A stretch of DNA of 40,877 bases from the NCBI GenBank assembly GCA_017849555.1, contig JAFIGU010000041.1, positions 1 to 40,877 of the forward strand, in the 5' to 3' direction. The translations under genes were made by a program, and so were the position numbers. The notes below the pieces were generated by a model. The model ran no database searches and had not been told where the DNA came from. It worked only from the letters and a program-made list of their open reading frames with translations. Shown here piece after piece: positions 15,747 through 26,334 of the stretch; the stretch's first letter is position 1; every line of letters begins with the position of its first letter. This DNA comes from Sphingomonas sp. (GTDB taxonomy: Bacteria > Pseudomonadota > Alphaproteobacteria > Sphingomonadales > Sphingomonadaceae).

Positions 15747-17042
15747 TCAGCCGGCGAAGCGCACCTTCGGCTGGCGCGCGCGAACGCGCAGCGCGCCGCC
15801 GATGAAGCCGAACCCCATGATCATCATCGCCCAGGTCGACGGTTCCGGCACCCCCGCCAGCCCGGCGAGACGGAAGATGTCGGCCGAGCTGAATTCATAT
15901 CCCTTGTTCTTGAGGATATCGAATTTGAGGTTGTAGCCGATCGCGTCGAACGCGGCGAGGTCGTTCGAGGTGACGATCCCGAGCTGGCAATAGCCCGAGC
16001 TCGGATCCATCACGCCGACCTGCTGCGGCGAGGGGATGAAGCAATTGTTCTGGTCGTAATAGCCGGTGCCTTCCTTCCAGTGCGAGGTCTGGTCGCCATC
16101 GCCGTTGTAGCGCCCGGTGGCGAACTGCGAATAGCTGCCGTCGCCGTTGAACGGATTGACCCCGTCGACCGTGAACAAGGCGTTGCGGTTGGGATCGAGC
16201 TGGATGTAGCGCTCGCCGGTCGCCGGATCGAACCCGGACGCCCCGCCATTGGCCGAGCGGCGGAACAGATCGAGCACCGACAGCACCGATTCATTGTCCC
16301 AGTTGATCCCGGTCTCGCCCGCGCCGGGGCCCTTGCCGCCGTAATAATCGTAATAATCCGAGCCACTGACGAAGCCCAGCGCGTGGCCGAGCTCATGCAC
16401 CGCGACCGCGGTGAAATCCTCGGTGCCGACCGAGATGCCGTCGGTCGGATCGAAATCGAACGCGAAGTTCGAGCTGAAGGTGATATTGGCGTCGATCGCT
16501 GAATTGCCGACGTCATAGCCGAGCGCCTTCAGGTTGGCGCCGTTCGCGTAGAGGTAGCGGTTGTTGTAGCTGTCGTTATTGTCGAACACGCTGCCGGTGG
16601 TGATGTTCAGCCCGCCCCCGGTGAGCGTGCCGTCGAGCCCCGGCGCGCGGCGATAGCCGATGCCGCCCGCGGCGGTGAGCGGGACGAGGCTGTTGACCGC
16701 GCTGGCGTCGAGCGCGCCGCCGGCGTTCGCCGCGAGCGACTGATAGACCGACGCGGCCGACACGTCATAGGCGTAGCTGCGGGTCGATCCGAGGATATTC
16801 GGGGCGAGCGAGGCGAACGACACGTTGATGTTGATATTCTGCATGCCGCTCGCGCCGCTGAGCGTCTGGTTCCAGTAATTGGCGGCTTTCTGGAAGGCGA
16901 AGAGTGCCGCGGCGCCATTGGGTGAATTGGAGAAGGTGGAATCGGGCCGGAGGATGATGTTGACGGCCGCCGCGGGTGTGCTGGCGAGGCCGATCCCCGA
17001 TACGGCCGACACGACAAGCAATGCGTTTTTCAACGTCTTCAT
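15747..17042 (-). CDS. PEP-CTERM zinc metalloprotease, paralogue 2
   Basis: A 431-residue exported protein built like its neighbour: signal peptide (VVSAVSGIGLASTPAAA), shared block NIILRPDSTF near residue 28 and KAANYWNQTLSG, zinc motif HELGHALGFVSGSD at 216-229, NDLAAFDAIGYNL, and the sorting tail VPEPSTWAMMIMGFGF with a basic end (from residue 398). Compared with paralogue 1 it carries a Gly/Tyr-rich insertion (YYDYYGGKGPGAGE) after the zinc motif and another with NPFNGDGSYS. Exosortase-type processing and surface or secreted location are inferred from the tail. GGGGAAG precedes the ATG. A perfect TTAA-N7-TTAA box lies about 50 bases upstream of the start. Confidence 0.86.
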   Translation of the reverse strand: MKTLKNALLVVSAVSGIGLASTPAAAVNIILRPDSTFSNSPNGAAALFAFQKAANYWNQTLSGASGMQNININVSFASLAPNILGSTRSYAYDVSAASVYQSLAANAGGALDASAVNSLVPLTAAGGIGYRRAPGLDGTLTGGGLNITTGSVFDNNDSYNNRYLYANGANLKALGYDVGNSAIDANITFSSNFAFDFDPTDGISVGTEDFTAVAVHELGHALGFVSGSDYYDYYGGKGPGAGETGINWDNESVLSVLDLFRRSANGGASGFDPATGERYIQLDPNRNALFTVDGVNPFNGDGSYSQFATGRYNGDGDQTSHWKEGTGYYDQNNCFIPSPQQVGVMDPSSGYCQLGIVTSNDLAAFDAIGYNLKFDILKNKGYEFSSADIFRLAGLAGVPEPSTWAMMIMGFGFIGGALRVRARQPKVRFAG

Positions 17043-17091
17043 ATGCTTCCCCTGATTGATTGTGGGACGGATCTGCGCCCGCCTTATGTGG

Positions 17092-17106
17092 TTAACAATC
17101 AGTTAA
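17092..17106 (-). promoter_or_regulatory. Perfect CtrA-type box TTAA-N7-TTAA
   Basis: Read on the minus strand it is TTAACTGATTGTTAACC, matching TTAA-N7-TTAAC with no mismatch, 50-64 bases upstream of the metalloprotease start at 17042. CtrA is the cell-cycle and motility master regulator of alphaproteobacteria. The other metalloprotease gene has only a half-site (GTTAACCC) upstream. Confidence 0.5.
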
Positions 17107-17169
17107 TTGGAGAAGGGCGTCAATTCGGTTTCGATGGCCGATCGGCGGAATTACAATCACTTCGGCTAC

Positions 17170-17200
17170 AAAAAAGGGCGCCGTGTCGCACACGGCGCCC
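17170..17200 (-). terminator. Rho-independent terminator of acnA
   Basis: A perfect 11-base-pair stem (GGGCGCCGTGT with ACACGGCGCCC, 3-base loop) followed on the minus strand by TTTTTT. Confidence 0.93.
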
Positions 17201-17230
17201 CTTGCTCGACGGTGGCTGGTCGCGCGCCGC

Positions 17231-19918
<2,688 letters not shown>

Positions 19919-20090
19919 GCGGGTCCTTTCCCCTTGGTGGGCCTGTCGGGCGCGGCGGGGAGGCGGTGGCCGCGGCACGCGCCGGGCCCCCGCGCGAGCG
20001 CGCCCGGACGGGCGTAAGCGACGGAGTCGGGAGGGCCGATAGCAGCGGGTGGGGCATGGGGGAAGGGGCCTACGCTGCCTCCTCTAGCTC

Positions 20091-20168
20091 GTCACCCAGC
20101 GAAAGCTGGGGTCTCGCGCCACAGGCGTCGCCCCTGCCGCCCGAGATCCCAGCTTTCGCTGGGATGAC
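20091..20168. repeat. Long intergenic inverted repeat, family B copy 1
   Basis: CCCAGCGAAAGCTGGG (20095-20110) and CCCAGCTTTCGCTGGG (20148-20163) are perfect reverse complements, each itself nearly palindromic, with flanks GTCA... and ...ATGAC extending the symmetry. It lies between the MHS transporter stop and acnA, in a gap of about 275 bases that otherwise holds only the acnA upstream region. A related copy is at 28141-28216. Confidence 0.85.
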
Positions 20169-20193
20169 GGGTGCGGGAACGGCTTGGGAAAGC

Positions 20194-21507
20194 TCAATCC
20201 AGCCGGCGCGCGAGTTCCGAATTGAGTGCCAGCGCCGCCAGCGTGCCGAGCGCGCCCGACAGCAGATAGCCGCCGGCCGCGATCAGCCCGAAATTCTTCG
20301 CCAGCACCAGCGCCGCGAGCGGGGCGAAGCCGGCGCCGAACAGCCAGGCGAGGTCCGAGGTCAGCGCCGCGCCGGTGTAGCGTGCGCGCTTGGGGAAATT
20401 GTTGGTCACCGCGCCCGAGGACTGGCCGAACGACAGCCCGAGCAGGATGAACCCGGTCACCATGAACACCGCCTCGCCCGCGCCGCCCGCGTCGAGCAAT
20501 TGCGGCGCGAACCCCGAGAAAGCCGCGATCGCCGCGGCGGTATAGCCGAGCAAGGAGCGCCGCCCGATCCGGTCGGCGAGCAGCCCCGAGACGACGATCG
20601 CCGCGACGCCGAACGCCGCGCCGACGATCTCGATCATCAGGAAGCGGGTGATGCTCTCATGCGTGAACAAGGCGACCCAGGAAAGCGGGAACACCGTCAC
20701 CATATGGAACAGGGCGAAGCTCGCCAGCGGGGCGAAGGCGCCGATGATGATATTGTGCCATTGCGCCTTGACCGTCGCGATGACCGGCGAGGGGGTCAGC
20801 TCGCGCGCCTTGAACAGCTCGTTATATTCCGGCGCGACCGAGATGCGCAGCCGCGCGAACAGCGCGACGACGTTGATCGCGAAGGCGACGAAGAACGGGT
20901 AGCGCCAGCCCCAGCTGAAGAAATCGTCGAAGCCCAGGGTGCCGATGAAGAAGGCGAACAGCCCGCTCGCGACGATGAGGCCGAGCGGCGCGCCGAGCTG
21001 CGGCACCATCGCATACCACCCGCGGCGCTTTTCGGGCGCGTTGAGCGCGAGGAGCGAGGCGAGCCCGTCCCACGCGCCGCCCAGCGCGATCCCCTGACCG
21101 ATGCGCAGGATGGCGAGGATCACCGCCGAGGCGATGCCGACCTCGTTATAGCCGGGCAGGAAGCCCACCGACACCGTTGCGGTGCCGAGCAGGAACAGCG
21201 CGATGGTCAGCTTCGTTCCCCGTCCGTGGCGGCGGTCGATCGCAAGGAAAATCTGCGACCCGATCGGCCGGGCAAGGAAAGCGAGCGGAAACAGCGCGAA
21301 AGAGTATAAGGTGCCGGTCACGCGGTCGACGAACGGGAAGATCAGCTGCGGGAACACCAGCACCGAGGCGATCGCGTAGACGAAGAAGTCGAAGAATTCG
21401 GAGGTGCGGCCGATGATCACCCCGATTGCGATCTCGCCCGGACGGACATGGCCCGTCGCAACGGCGTCGCGCGCGGCAGGGGTGGGGTGGGCAATTGCTT
21501 CGGCCAT
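20194..21507 (-). CDS. MFS transporter, metabolite:H+ symporter type
   Basis: A 437-residue, twelve-span inner-membrane carrier. GVIIGRTSEFFDFFVYAIASVLVFPQLIF at the N-terminus and FLARPIGSQIFLAIDRRHGRGTKL (the loop 2-3 signature of the major facilitator superfamily) point to the metabolite:H+ symporter group that includes shikimate, citrate and proline/betaine carriers. RIGQGIALGGAWDG is in span 4-5 and LADRIGRRSLLGY is the loop 8-9 repeat. The substrate cannot be told. It diverges from cyoA across 109 bases that hold a perfect 19-base dyad, and ends beside an inverted repeat. Confidence 0.9.
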   Translation of the reverse strand: MAEAIAHPTPAARDAVATGHVRPGEIAIGVIIGRTSEFFDFFVYAIASVLVFPQLIFPFVDRVTGTLYSFALFPLAFLARPIGSQIFLAIDRRHGRGTKLTIALFLLGTATVSVGFLPGYNEVGIASAVILAILRIGQGIALGGAWDGLASLLALNAPEKRRGWYAMVPQLGAPLGLIVASGLFAFFIGTLGFDDFFSWGWRYPFFVAFAINVVALFARLRISVAPEYNELFKARELTPSPVIATVKAQWHNIIIGAFAPLASFALFHMVTVFPLSWVALFTHESITRFLMIEIVGAAFGVAAIVVSGLLADRIGRRSLLGYTAAAIAAFSGFAPQLLDAGGAGEAVFMVTGFILLGLSFGQSSGAVTNNFPKRARYTGAALTSDLAWLFGAGFAPLAALVLAKNFGLIAAGGYLLSGALGTLAALALNSELARRLD

Positions 21508-21566
21508 CTGTCGTCAACTCTCGAACGAAAACCGCGCTCCCTTAGGCCGCCCCGCCCGGCCTGGGG

Positions 21567-21585
21567 ATAGGACAAATTGTCCTAT
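21567..21585. promoter_or_regulatory. Perfect 19-base dyad between MHS transporter and cyoA
   Basis: ATAGGACAAATTGTCCTAT has two 9-base arms that are exact reverse complements around a single A. It is 31 bases from the cyoA start and 59 from the transporter start, which is the place of an operator that could control either gene. The binding factor is unknown; a dimeric regulator such as an Rrf2-type protein is one candidate, not shown by the sequence. Confidence 0.65.
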
Positions 21586-21616
21586 TTCGCACCTGCACAA
21601 ACAGGACTAGCGCCCG

Positions 21617-22633
21617 ATGATTATGCACATCATGCACCCTCAGACTCGAAACGGGAAGTGGCGCCGGGCGCTCGCGACGTTGCCGCTGATCGCGGCGCTC
21701 GGCGGGTGCGATATGGTGGTGATGAATCCCGCCGGAGACGTCGCGCGCCAGCAGGCCGATCTGATCCTGTGGTCGACCGGGCTGATGCTGCTGATCATCA
21801 TCCCGGTGATGGCGCTGACGGTGATCTTCGCGTGGCGCTATCGCGCGTCGAACAAGGATAGCGATTACGCGCCGGACTGGGATCACTCGACCGCGCTTGA
21901 GCTGGTGATCTGGTCAGCGCCGCTGTTGATCATCATCGCGCTCGGCGCGCTGACCTGGGTCGCGACCCACACGCTCGATCCCTATCGCGAGGTCGGGCGG
22001 ATCGCCGCGGGCAAGCCGGTGCCGGCCGATCAGAAGCCGCTCGACGTTGAGGTGGTGTCGCTCGACTGGAAATGGCTGTTCATCTACCCCGAGCAGGGCG
22101 TCGCGACGGTCAACGAGCTGGTCGTGCCGGTCGATCGCCAGGTGCGCTTCCGCCTCACCTCGTCGGACGTGATGAACACCTTCTACGTGCCCGCGATGGC
22201 CGGGATGATCTATACGATGGCCGGGATGGAGACCAAGCTCCACGCCGTGCTCAACAAGCCCGGTAATTATGCCGGCATGTCCGCCAATTACTCGGGCGCC
22301 GGCTTCTCGGGGATGCATTTCCGCACCCACGCGCTCGACGAGGCGGGGTTCGCGCGCTGGGTCGCCTCGACCAAGGCGGCCGCCGGCAAGCTCGATACCG
22401 CGACCTATCTCAAGCTCGAACAGCCGAGCGAGCGCGTGCCGGTGATGCATTTCGGCTCGATCGAGCGCGGGCTGTTCGATCGCGCGGTCAACCAGTGCGT
22501 CAGGCCGGGCGCGCCGTGCATGAGCGAATCGATGCACGGCCACGGCCATATCCCGGCGCCCGCGGCCACCGCCGCGCCGGCCGCCGCCGGGCAGCATCCG
22601 CACCATCCCTCCACTTCCTCCACCGGGGCCTGA
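21617..22633 (+). CDS. cyoA: Cytochrome bo3 quinol oxidase subunit II
   Basis: A 338-residue lipoprotein subunit of the proton-pumping quinol oxidase. The signal peptide ends in a lipobox (LIAALGGC, Cys31), two membrane spans follow ([22 protein letters not shown] and [19 protein letters not shown]), then the periplasmic cupredoxin domain with [20 protein letters not shown]. The CuA ligands of cytochrome c oxidases are absent ([15 protein letters not shown]), which marks a quinol oxidase. A His/Pro-rich tail (HGHGHIPAP..., QHPHHPS) ends the protein and may bind metal or be disordered. ATG at 21617 is the likely start; another ATG two codons on is possible. cyoB follows after 4 bases. Confidence 0.95.
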   Translation: MIMHIMHPQTRNGKWRRALATLPLIAALGGCDMVVMNPAGDVARQQADLILWSTGLMLLIIIPVMALTVIFAWRYRASNKDSDYAPDWDHSTALELVIWSAPLLIIIALGALTWVATHTLDPYREVGRIAAGKPVPADQKPLDVEVVSLDWKWLFIYPEQGVATVNELVVPVDRQVRFRLTSSDVMNTFYVPAMAGMIYTMAGMETKLHAVLNKPGNYAGMSANYSGAGFSGMHFRTHALDEAGFARWVASTKAAAGKLDTATYLKLEQPSERVPVMHFGSIERGLFDRAVNQCVRPGAPCMSESMHGHGHIPAPAATAAPAAAGQHPHHPSTSSTGA

Positions 22634-22637
22634 GGCA

Positions 22638-24638
22638 ATGTCCGAAGCCGTGACCAAGTTCCTGTTTGGCCGCCTGACGCTGGAGGCCATTCCCTATCAC
22701 GAGCCGATCCTGCTCGGCACTTTCGCGATGGTCGCGCTCGGCGGCATCGCGCTGGTCGGCGCGCTCAGCTATTACAAATTGTGGAATTACCTGTGGCGCG
22801 AGTGGTTCACCACCGTCGACCACAAGCGGATCGGCATCATGTATCTCGTGCTCGGCACGGTGATGCTGCTGCGCGGCTTCGCCGACGCGATCATGATGCG
22901 GCTGCAACAGGCGATCGCCTTCAACGGCAGCGAGGGCTACCTCCCGGCGCACCATTATGATCAGGTGTTCACCGCGCACGGCGTGATCATGATCTTCTTC
23001 GTCGCGATGCCGTTCGTCACCGGGCTGATGAACTATATCGTCCCGCTGCAGATCGGCGCGCGCGACGTGTCTTTCCCGTTCCTCAACAATTTCAGCTTCT
23101 GGATGACCACCGCGGGCGCGATCCTGGTCATGATGAGCCTGTTCGTCGGCGAATTCGCGCGGACCGGCTGGCTGGCGATGGCGCCCTTGTCGGGGCTCGA
23201 TTACTCGCCCGATGTCGGGGTCGATTATTACATATGGGCGCTGCAGATCGCGGGCGTCGGCACCTTGTTATCCGGCGTCAATCTGATCGCGACGATCGTC
23301 AAGCTGCGCGCGCCGGGGATGACGCTGATGAAGATGCCGGTGTTCACCTGGTCGGCGCTCGTCACCAACGTGCTGATCGTCGCCGCTTTCCCGGTGCTCA
23401 CCGCGGTGCTCGCGCTGCTCGGCGCCGATCGCTACCTCGGCACGCATTTCTTCACGAACGAAGCGGGCGGCAACCCGATGATGTACGTGAACATGATCTG
23501 GATCTGGGGCCACCCGGAGGTCTACATCCTCGTCCTCCCGGCGTTCGGCGTGTTCAGCGAGGTCGTCTCGACCTTCTCGAGCAAGCGGCTGTTCGGCTAC
23601 ACCTCGATGGTCTACGCCCTCATCGTCATCTGCATCCTCTCCTACCTCGTGTGGCTGCACCATTTCTTCACGATGGGGTCGGGCGCGACGGTCAACAGCT
23701 TCTTCGGCATCACGACGATGATCATCTCGATCCCGACGGGGGCGAAGATCTTCAACTGGCTGTTCACGATGTACCGCGGGCGCATCCGCTTCGAGCTGCC
23801 GATGATGTGGTCGATCGCGTTCATGCTGACCTTCGTCATCGGCGGGATGACCGGGGTGCTGCTCGCGGTGCCGCCCGCCGATTTCGTGCTGCACAATTCG
23901 CTGTTCCTCGTCGCCCACTTCCACAATGTCATCATCGGTGGGGTGCTGTTCGGGATGTTCGCGGGGATCAATTACTGGTGGCCCAAGGCGTTCGGCTTCA
24001 AGCTCGATCGCACATGGGGGCTGGTTAGCTTCTGGAGCTGGGTGATCGGCTTCTGGGTGGCGTTCACCCCGCTCTATATCGTCGGGCTGATGGGGGTGAC
24101 GCGCCGGTTGCGCACCTTCGAGGATCCGTCGCTGCAGATCTGGTTCGTCATCGCCGCGGTCGGCGCCGGGATCATCGCGATCGGCATCGCCGCCTTCCTG
24201 ATCCAGATCGCGGTCAGCATCCGCAACCGCGAGGCGCTGAAGGACGTCACCGGCGATCCGTGGCACGGTCGCACGCTCGAATGGTCGACCTCGTCGCCGC
24301 CGCCCGACTATAATTTCGCCTTCACGCCGGTGATCCACGATCTCGACGCGTGGGACGATATGAAGGCCAAGAACCAGATGGCGCCGACGCAGGGCTGGCT
24401 CGACATCCATATGCCCCGCAACACCGGCGCGGGCGTGATCCTCGCCGGGCTGTCGATGATCGTCGGGTTCGGGCTGATCTGGCACATCTGGTGGATGGTC
24501 GGGCTGGGGATGCTCAGCGTGATCGGCTACGCGATCTTCCACAGCTTCGATTACGATCGCGATTTCAACATCCCGGCGGCCGAGGTCGCCGCGACGGAGA
24601 CCGCGCGCCTCAAGGCGCTGGCGGCAGCAGGGGCCTGA
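22638..24638 (+). CDS. cyoB: Cytochrome bo3 quinol oxidase subunit I
   Basis: The 666-residue catalytic subunit, with heme b, heme o3 and CuB. Seen are [14 protein letters not shown] at the N-terminus, the quinol-site residues known from the E. coli enzyme (RGFAD and HYDQ, equivalent to Arg71, Asp75, His98 and Gln101), the low-spin heme histidine in [21 protein letters not shown] with the cross-linked His-Tyr and the channel Glu, the CuB pair in LHHFF, and the heme ligands in VAHFHNVI. It starts 4 bases after cyoA and is 3 bases from cyoC, so the four subunits are translated as a unit. It oxidises ubiquinol and reduces oxygen to water. Confidence 0.97.
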   Translation: MSEAVTKFLFGRLTLEAIPYHEPILLGTFAMVALGGIALVGALSYYKLWNYLWREWFTTVDHKRIGIMYLVLGTVMLLRGFADAIMMRLQQAIAFNGSEGYLPAHHYDQVFTAHGVIMIFFVAMPFVTGLMNYIVPLQIGARDVSFPFLNNFSFWMTTAGAILVMMSLFVGEFARTGWLAMAPLSGLDYSPDVGVDYYIWALQIAGVGTLLSGVNLIATIVKLRAPGMTLMKMPVFTWSALVTNVLIVAAFPVLTAVLALLGADRYLGTHFFTNEAGGNPMMYVNMIWIWGHPEVYILVLPAFGVFSEVVSTFSSKRLFGYTSMVYALIVICILSYLVWLHHFFTMGSGATVNSFFGITTMIISIPTGAKIFNWLFTMYRGRIRFELPMMWSIAFMLTFVIGGMTGVLLAVPPADFVLHNSLFLVAHFHNVIIGGVLFGMFAGINYWWPKAFGFKLDRTWGLVSFWSWVIGFWVAFTPLYIVGLMGVTRRLRTFEDPSLQIWFVIAAVGAGIIAIGIAAFLIQIAVSIRNREALKDVTGDPWHGRTLEWSTSSPPPDYNFAFTPVIHDLDAWDDMKAKNQMAPTQGWLDIHMPRNTGAGVILAGLSMIVGFGLIWHIWWMVGLGMLSVIGYAIFHSFDYDRDFNIPAAEVAATETARLKALAAAGA

Positions 24639-24641
24639 ACC

Positions 24642-25289
24642 ATGGCGCATAGCAACCCCACCGCCGCCGCCCCAATGACCGAGGGCGCCACCCCGATCTA
24701 TTGGGAGACCGAGCCGCATCATCACGAGAGCGGGTCGAGCACGATGCTCGGCTTCTGGCTCTACATCATGAGCGACTGCCTCATCTTCGCGATGCTGTTC
24801 GCGTCGTGGGGCGTCTATGGCCGCAGCTTCGCGGGCGGCCCGACCAGCCACGAATTGTTCGATCTGAAGCTGGTTGCGGTCAACACCGCGCTGCTGCTGT
24901 TCTCGTCGATCACCTACGGCTTCGCGATGATCGCCGCGCACGAGCAGCGCAAATCGGCGGCGTTGCGGTGGCTGCTGGTCACGCTGCTGTTCGGCCTCGG
25001 CTTCCTCGGAATCGAATTGTTCGAGTTTTCGGAGCTGATCCACGAGGGCGCGGGGCCGGGGCGCTCGGCGTTCCTGTCGAGCTTCTTCGCTTTGGTCGGC
25101 ACCCACGGGCTGCACGTCTTCTCGGGCTCGATCTGGCTCGTCACCTTGATGGTGCAGGTCGCGCGCAAGGGGCTGATCCCTGCCAATGTCCGGCGGCTGG
25201 AATGCCTGTCGCTGTTCTGGCACTTCCTCGACGTCGTGTGGATCGGCGTCTTCACCTTCGTCTATCTGCTGGGGTCGATGGCATCATGA
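24642..25289 (+). CDS. cyoC: Cytochrome bo3 quinol oxidase subunit III
   Basis: A 215-residue membrane subunit with five spans. The N-terminal GFWLYIMSDCLIFAMLFASWGVY and the later FFALVGTHGLHVFSGSIWLV and FWHFLDVVWIGVFTFVYLLGSM are characteristic of quinol oxidase subunit III. It supports the stability and proton pathway of subunit I. The stop codon overlaps the cyoD start by 4 bases (ATGA). Confidence 0.96.
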   Translation: MAHSNPTAAAPMTEGATPIYWETEPHHHESGSSTMLGFWLYIMSDCLIFAMLFASWGVYGRSFAGGPTSHELFDLKLVAVNTALLLFSSITYGFAMIAAHEQRKSAALRWLLVTLLFGLGFLGIELFEFSELIHEGAGPGRSAFLSSFFALVGTHGLHVFSGSIWLVTLMVQVARKGLIPANVRRLECLSLFWHFLDVVWIGVFTFVYLLGSMAS

Positions 25290-25669
25290 GCGCGCACGAA
25301 AACGACAGCGGTGCGCCGCACGGCACGCGGCGCGATTACGTCACCGGCTTCCTGCTGTCGGTGGTGCTTACCGCCATCCCGTTCGGGCTGGTGATGAGCG
25401 GGGTGATCGCCGATGCCCGCGTCACCGCCGCGATCATCGCCGGGCTGGCGATGGTGCAGATCGTCGTCCACATGGTCTATTTCCTCCATATGAACGCGCG
25501 GTCCGAACACGGCTGGACGCTGATGGCGTTGATCTTCACGGTGGTGATCGTGGTGATCGTGCTGGCGGGGTCGCTGTGGGTGATGTTCAACATGAACCAT
25601 TATATGATGCCGCAGATGGCGCCGCCCGCGGCGCATGGCGCGCCGCCGATGGATATGGGCGGGATGTGA
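25286..25669 (+). CDS. cyoD: Cytochrome bo3 quinol oxidase subunit IV
   Basis: A 127-residue small subunit with three membrane spans (GFLLSVVLTAIPFGLVMSGVI, IIAGLAMVQIVVHMVYFLHM, LIFTVVIVVIVLAGSLWVMF). The motif VHMVYFLHMN is typical of CyoD. It ends in a Met/Pro/His-rich tail (MMPQMAPPAAHGAPPMDMGGM), reminiscent of the His-rich tail of CyoA. It starts within the cyoC stop and its own stop overlaps the SURF1 gene start (GTGA). It is thought to assist CuB binding during assembly. Confidence 0.95.
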   Translation: MSAHENDSGAPHGTRRDYVTGFLLSVVLTAIPFGLVMSGVIADARVTAAIIAGLAMVQIVVHMVYFLHMNARSEHGWTLMALIFTVVIVVIVLAGSLWVMFNMNHYMMPQMAPPAAHGAPPMDMGGM

Positions 25670-26334
25670 AGGGCGTCGCCGCGCGAGCGCTGACCATTGC
25701 GGCGATCCTGGGGTTCGTCGCGCTCGGCATCTGGCAGCTCGAACGGCGGACGTGGAAGCTCGCGCTGATCGAGCGCGTCGATGCGAAGCTGGCGGCGGCC
25801 CCGGTGGCGGCCCCGCCGGCGAGCAAGACGCTGACCGAGGATGACGCCTACACCCGCGTCACCGCCAGCGGCCGCTACCTCCCGGGGCATGATGTCTATG
25901 TCCAGGCGCTGACCGCGCTCGGCGGCGGCTATTGGGTGATGACCCCGCTCGATACCGCAAACGGGCGCATCCTGATCAACCGCGGCTTCGTCCCCGCCGA
26001 CATGCGCGGCCGCGCGCCGCCTGCCGCCGGGCCGGCGACGGTGACCGGGCTGATCCGGCTGAGCGAGCCGGGCGGGGGCTTCCTGCGGTCCAACGATCCC
26101 GCCGCCGGGCGCTGGTATTCGCGCGACGTGGCGGCGATCGCCGCGGCGCAGCGGCTCGGCGCGGTCGCGCCGTGGTTCATCGACGCGGGGCCGAACGGCA
26201 GTGACTGGCCGCGCGGCGGGCTGACCGTCGTCGCCTTCCGCAACGCGCATCTCAGTTATGGGCTGACCTGGTTCGCGATGGCCGCGCTGCTTGCTGTGCT
26301 GGCATGGCGCGCGATGCGAAAGCGCGCTCGGTGA
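25666..26334 (+). CDS. SURF1-family oxidase assembly protein
   Basis: A 222-residue protein with a transmembrane span at each end (LTIAAILGFVALGIWQLERR and LTWFAMAALLAVLAWRAM) and a periplasmic middle, the SURF1 layout. The family motif LGIWQLERRTWKLALI is near the N-terminus and ILINRGFVPADMRGR in the middle. SURF1 proteins help insert heme into heme-copper oxidase subunit I, which fits its place right after cyoABCD. The GTG start at 25666 overlaps the cyoD stop by 4 bases. The only alternative starts lie inside cyoD. Confidence 0.92.
   Translation: MKGVAARALTIAAILGFVALGIWQLERRTWKLALIERVDAKLAAAPVAAPPASKTLTEDDAYTRVTASGRYLPGHDVYVQALTALGGGYWVMTPLDTANGRILINRGFVPADMRGRAPPAAGPATVTGLIRLSEPGGGFLRSNDPAAGRWYSRDVAAIAAAQRLGAVAPWFIDAGPNGSDWPRGGLTVVAFRNAHLSYGLTWFAMAALLAVLAWRAMRKRAR

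Noticed and set aside
23268..25223. A 651-codon open frame on the minus strand opposite cyoB and cyoC
   Set aside because: Antisense mirror of strongly conserved oxidase genes, with biased composition.
26304..26334. Frameshift fusing SURF1 and the kinase
   Set aside because: Both proteins are complete on their own; the overlap is explained by either an early ATG or a GTGA start/stop junction.
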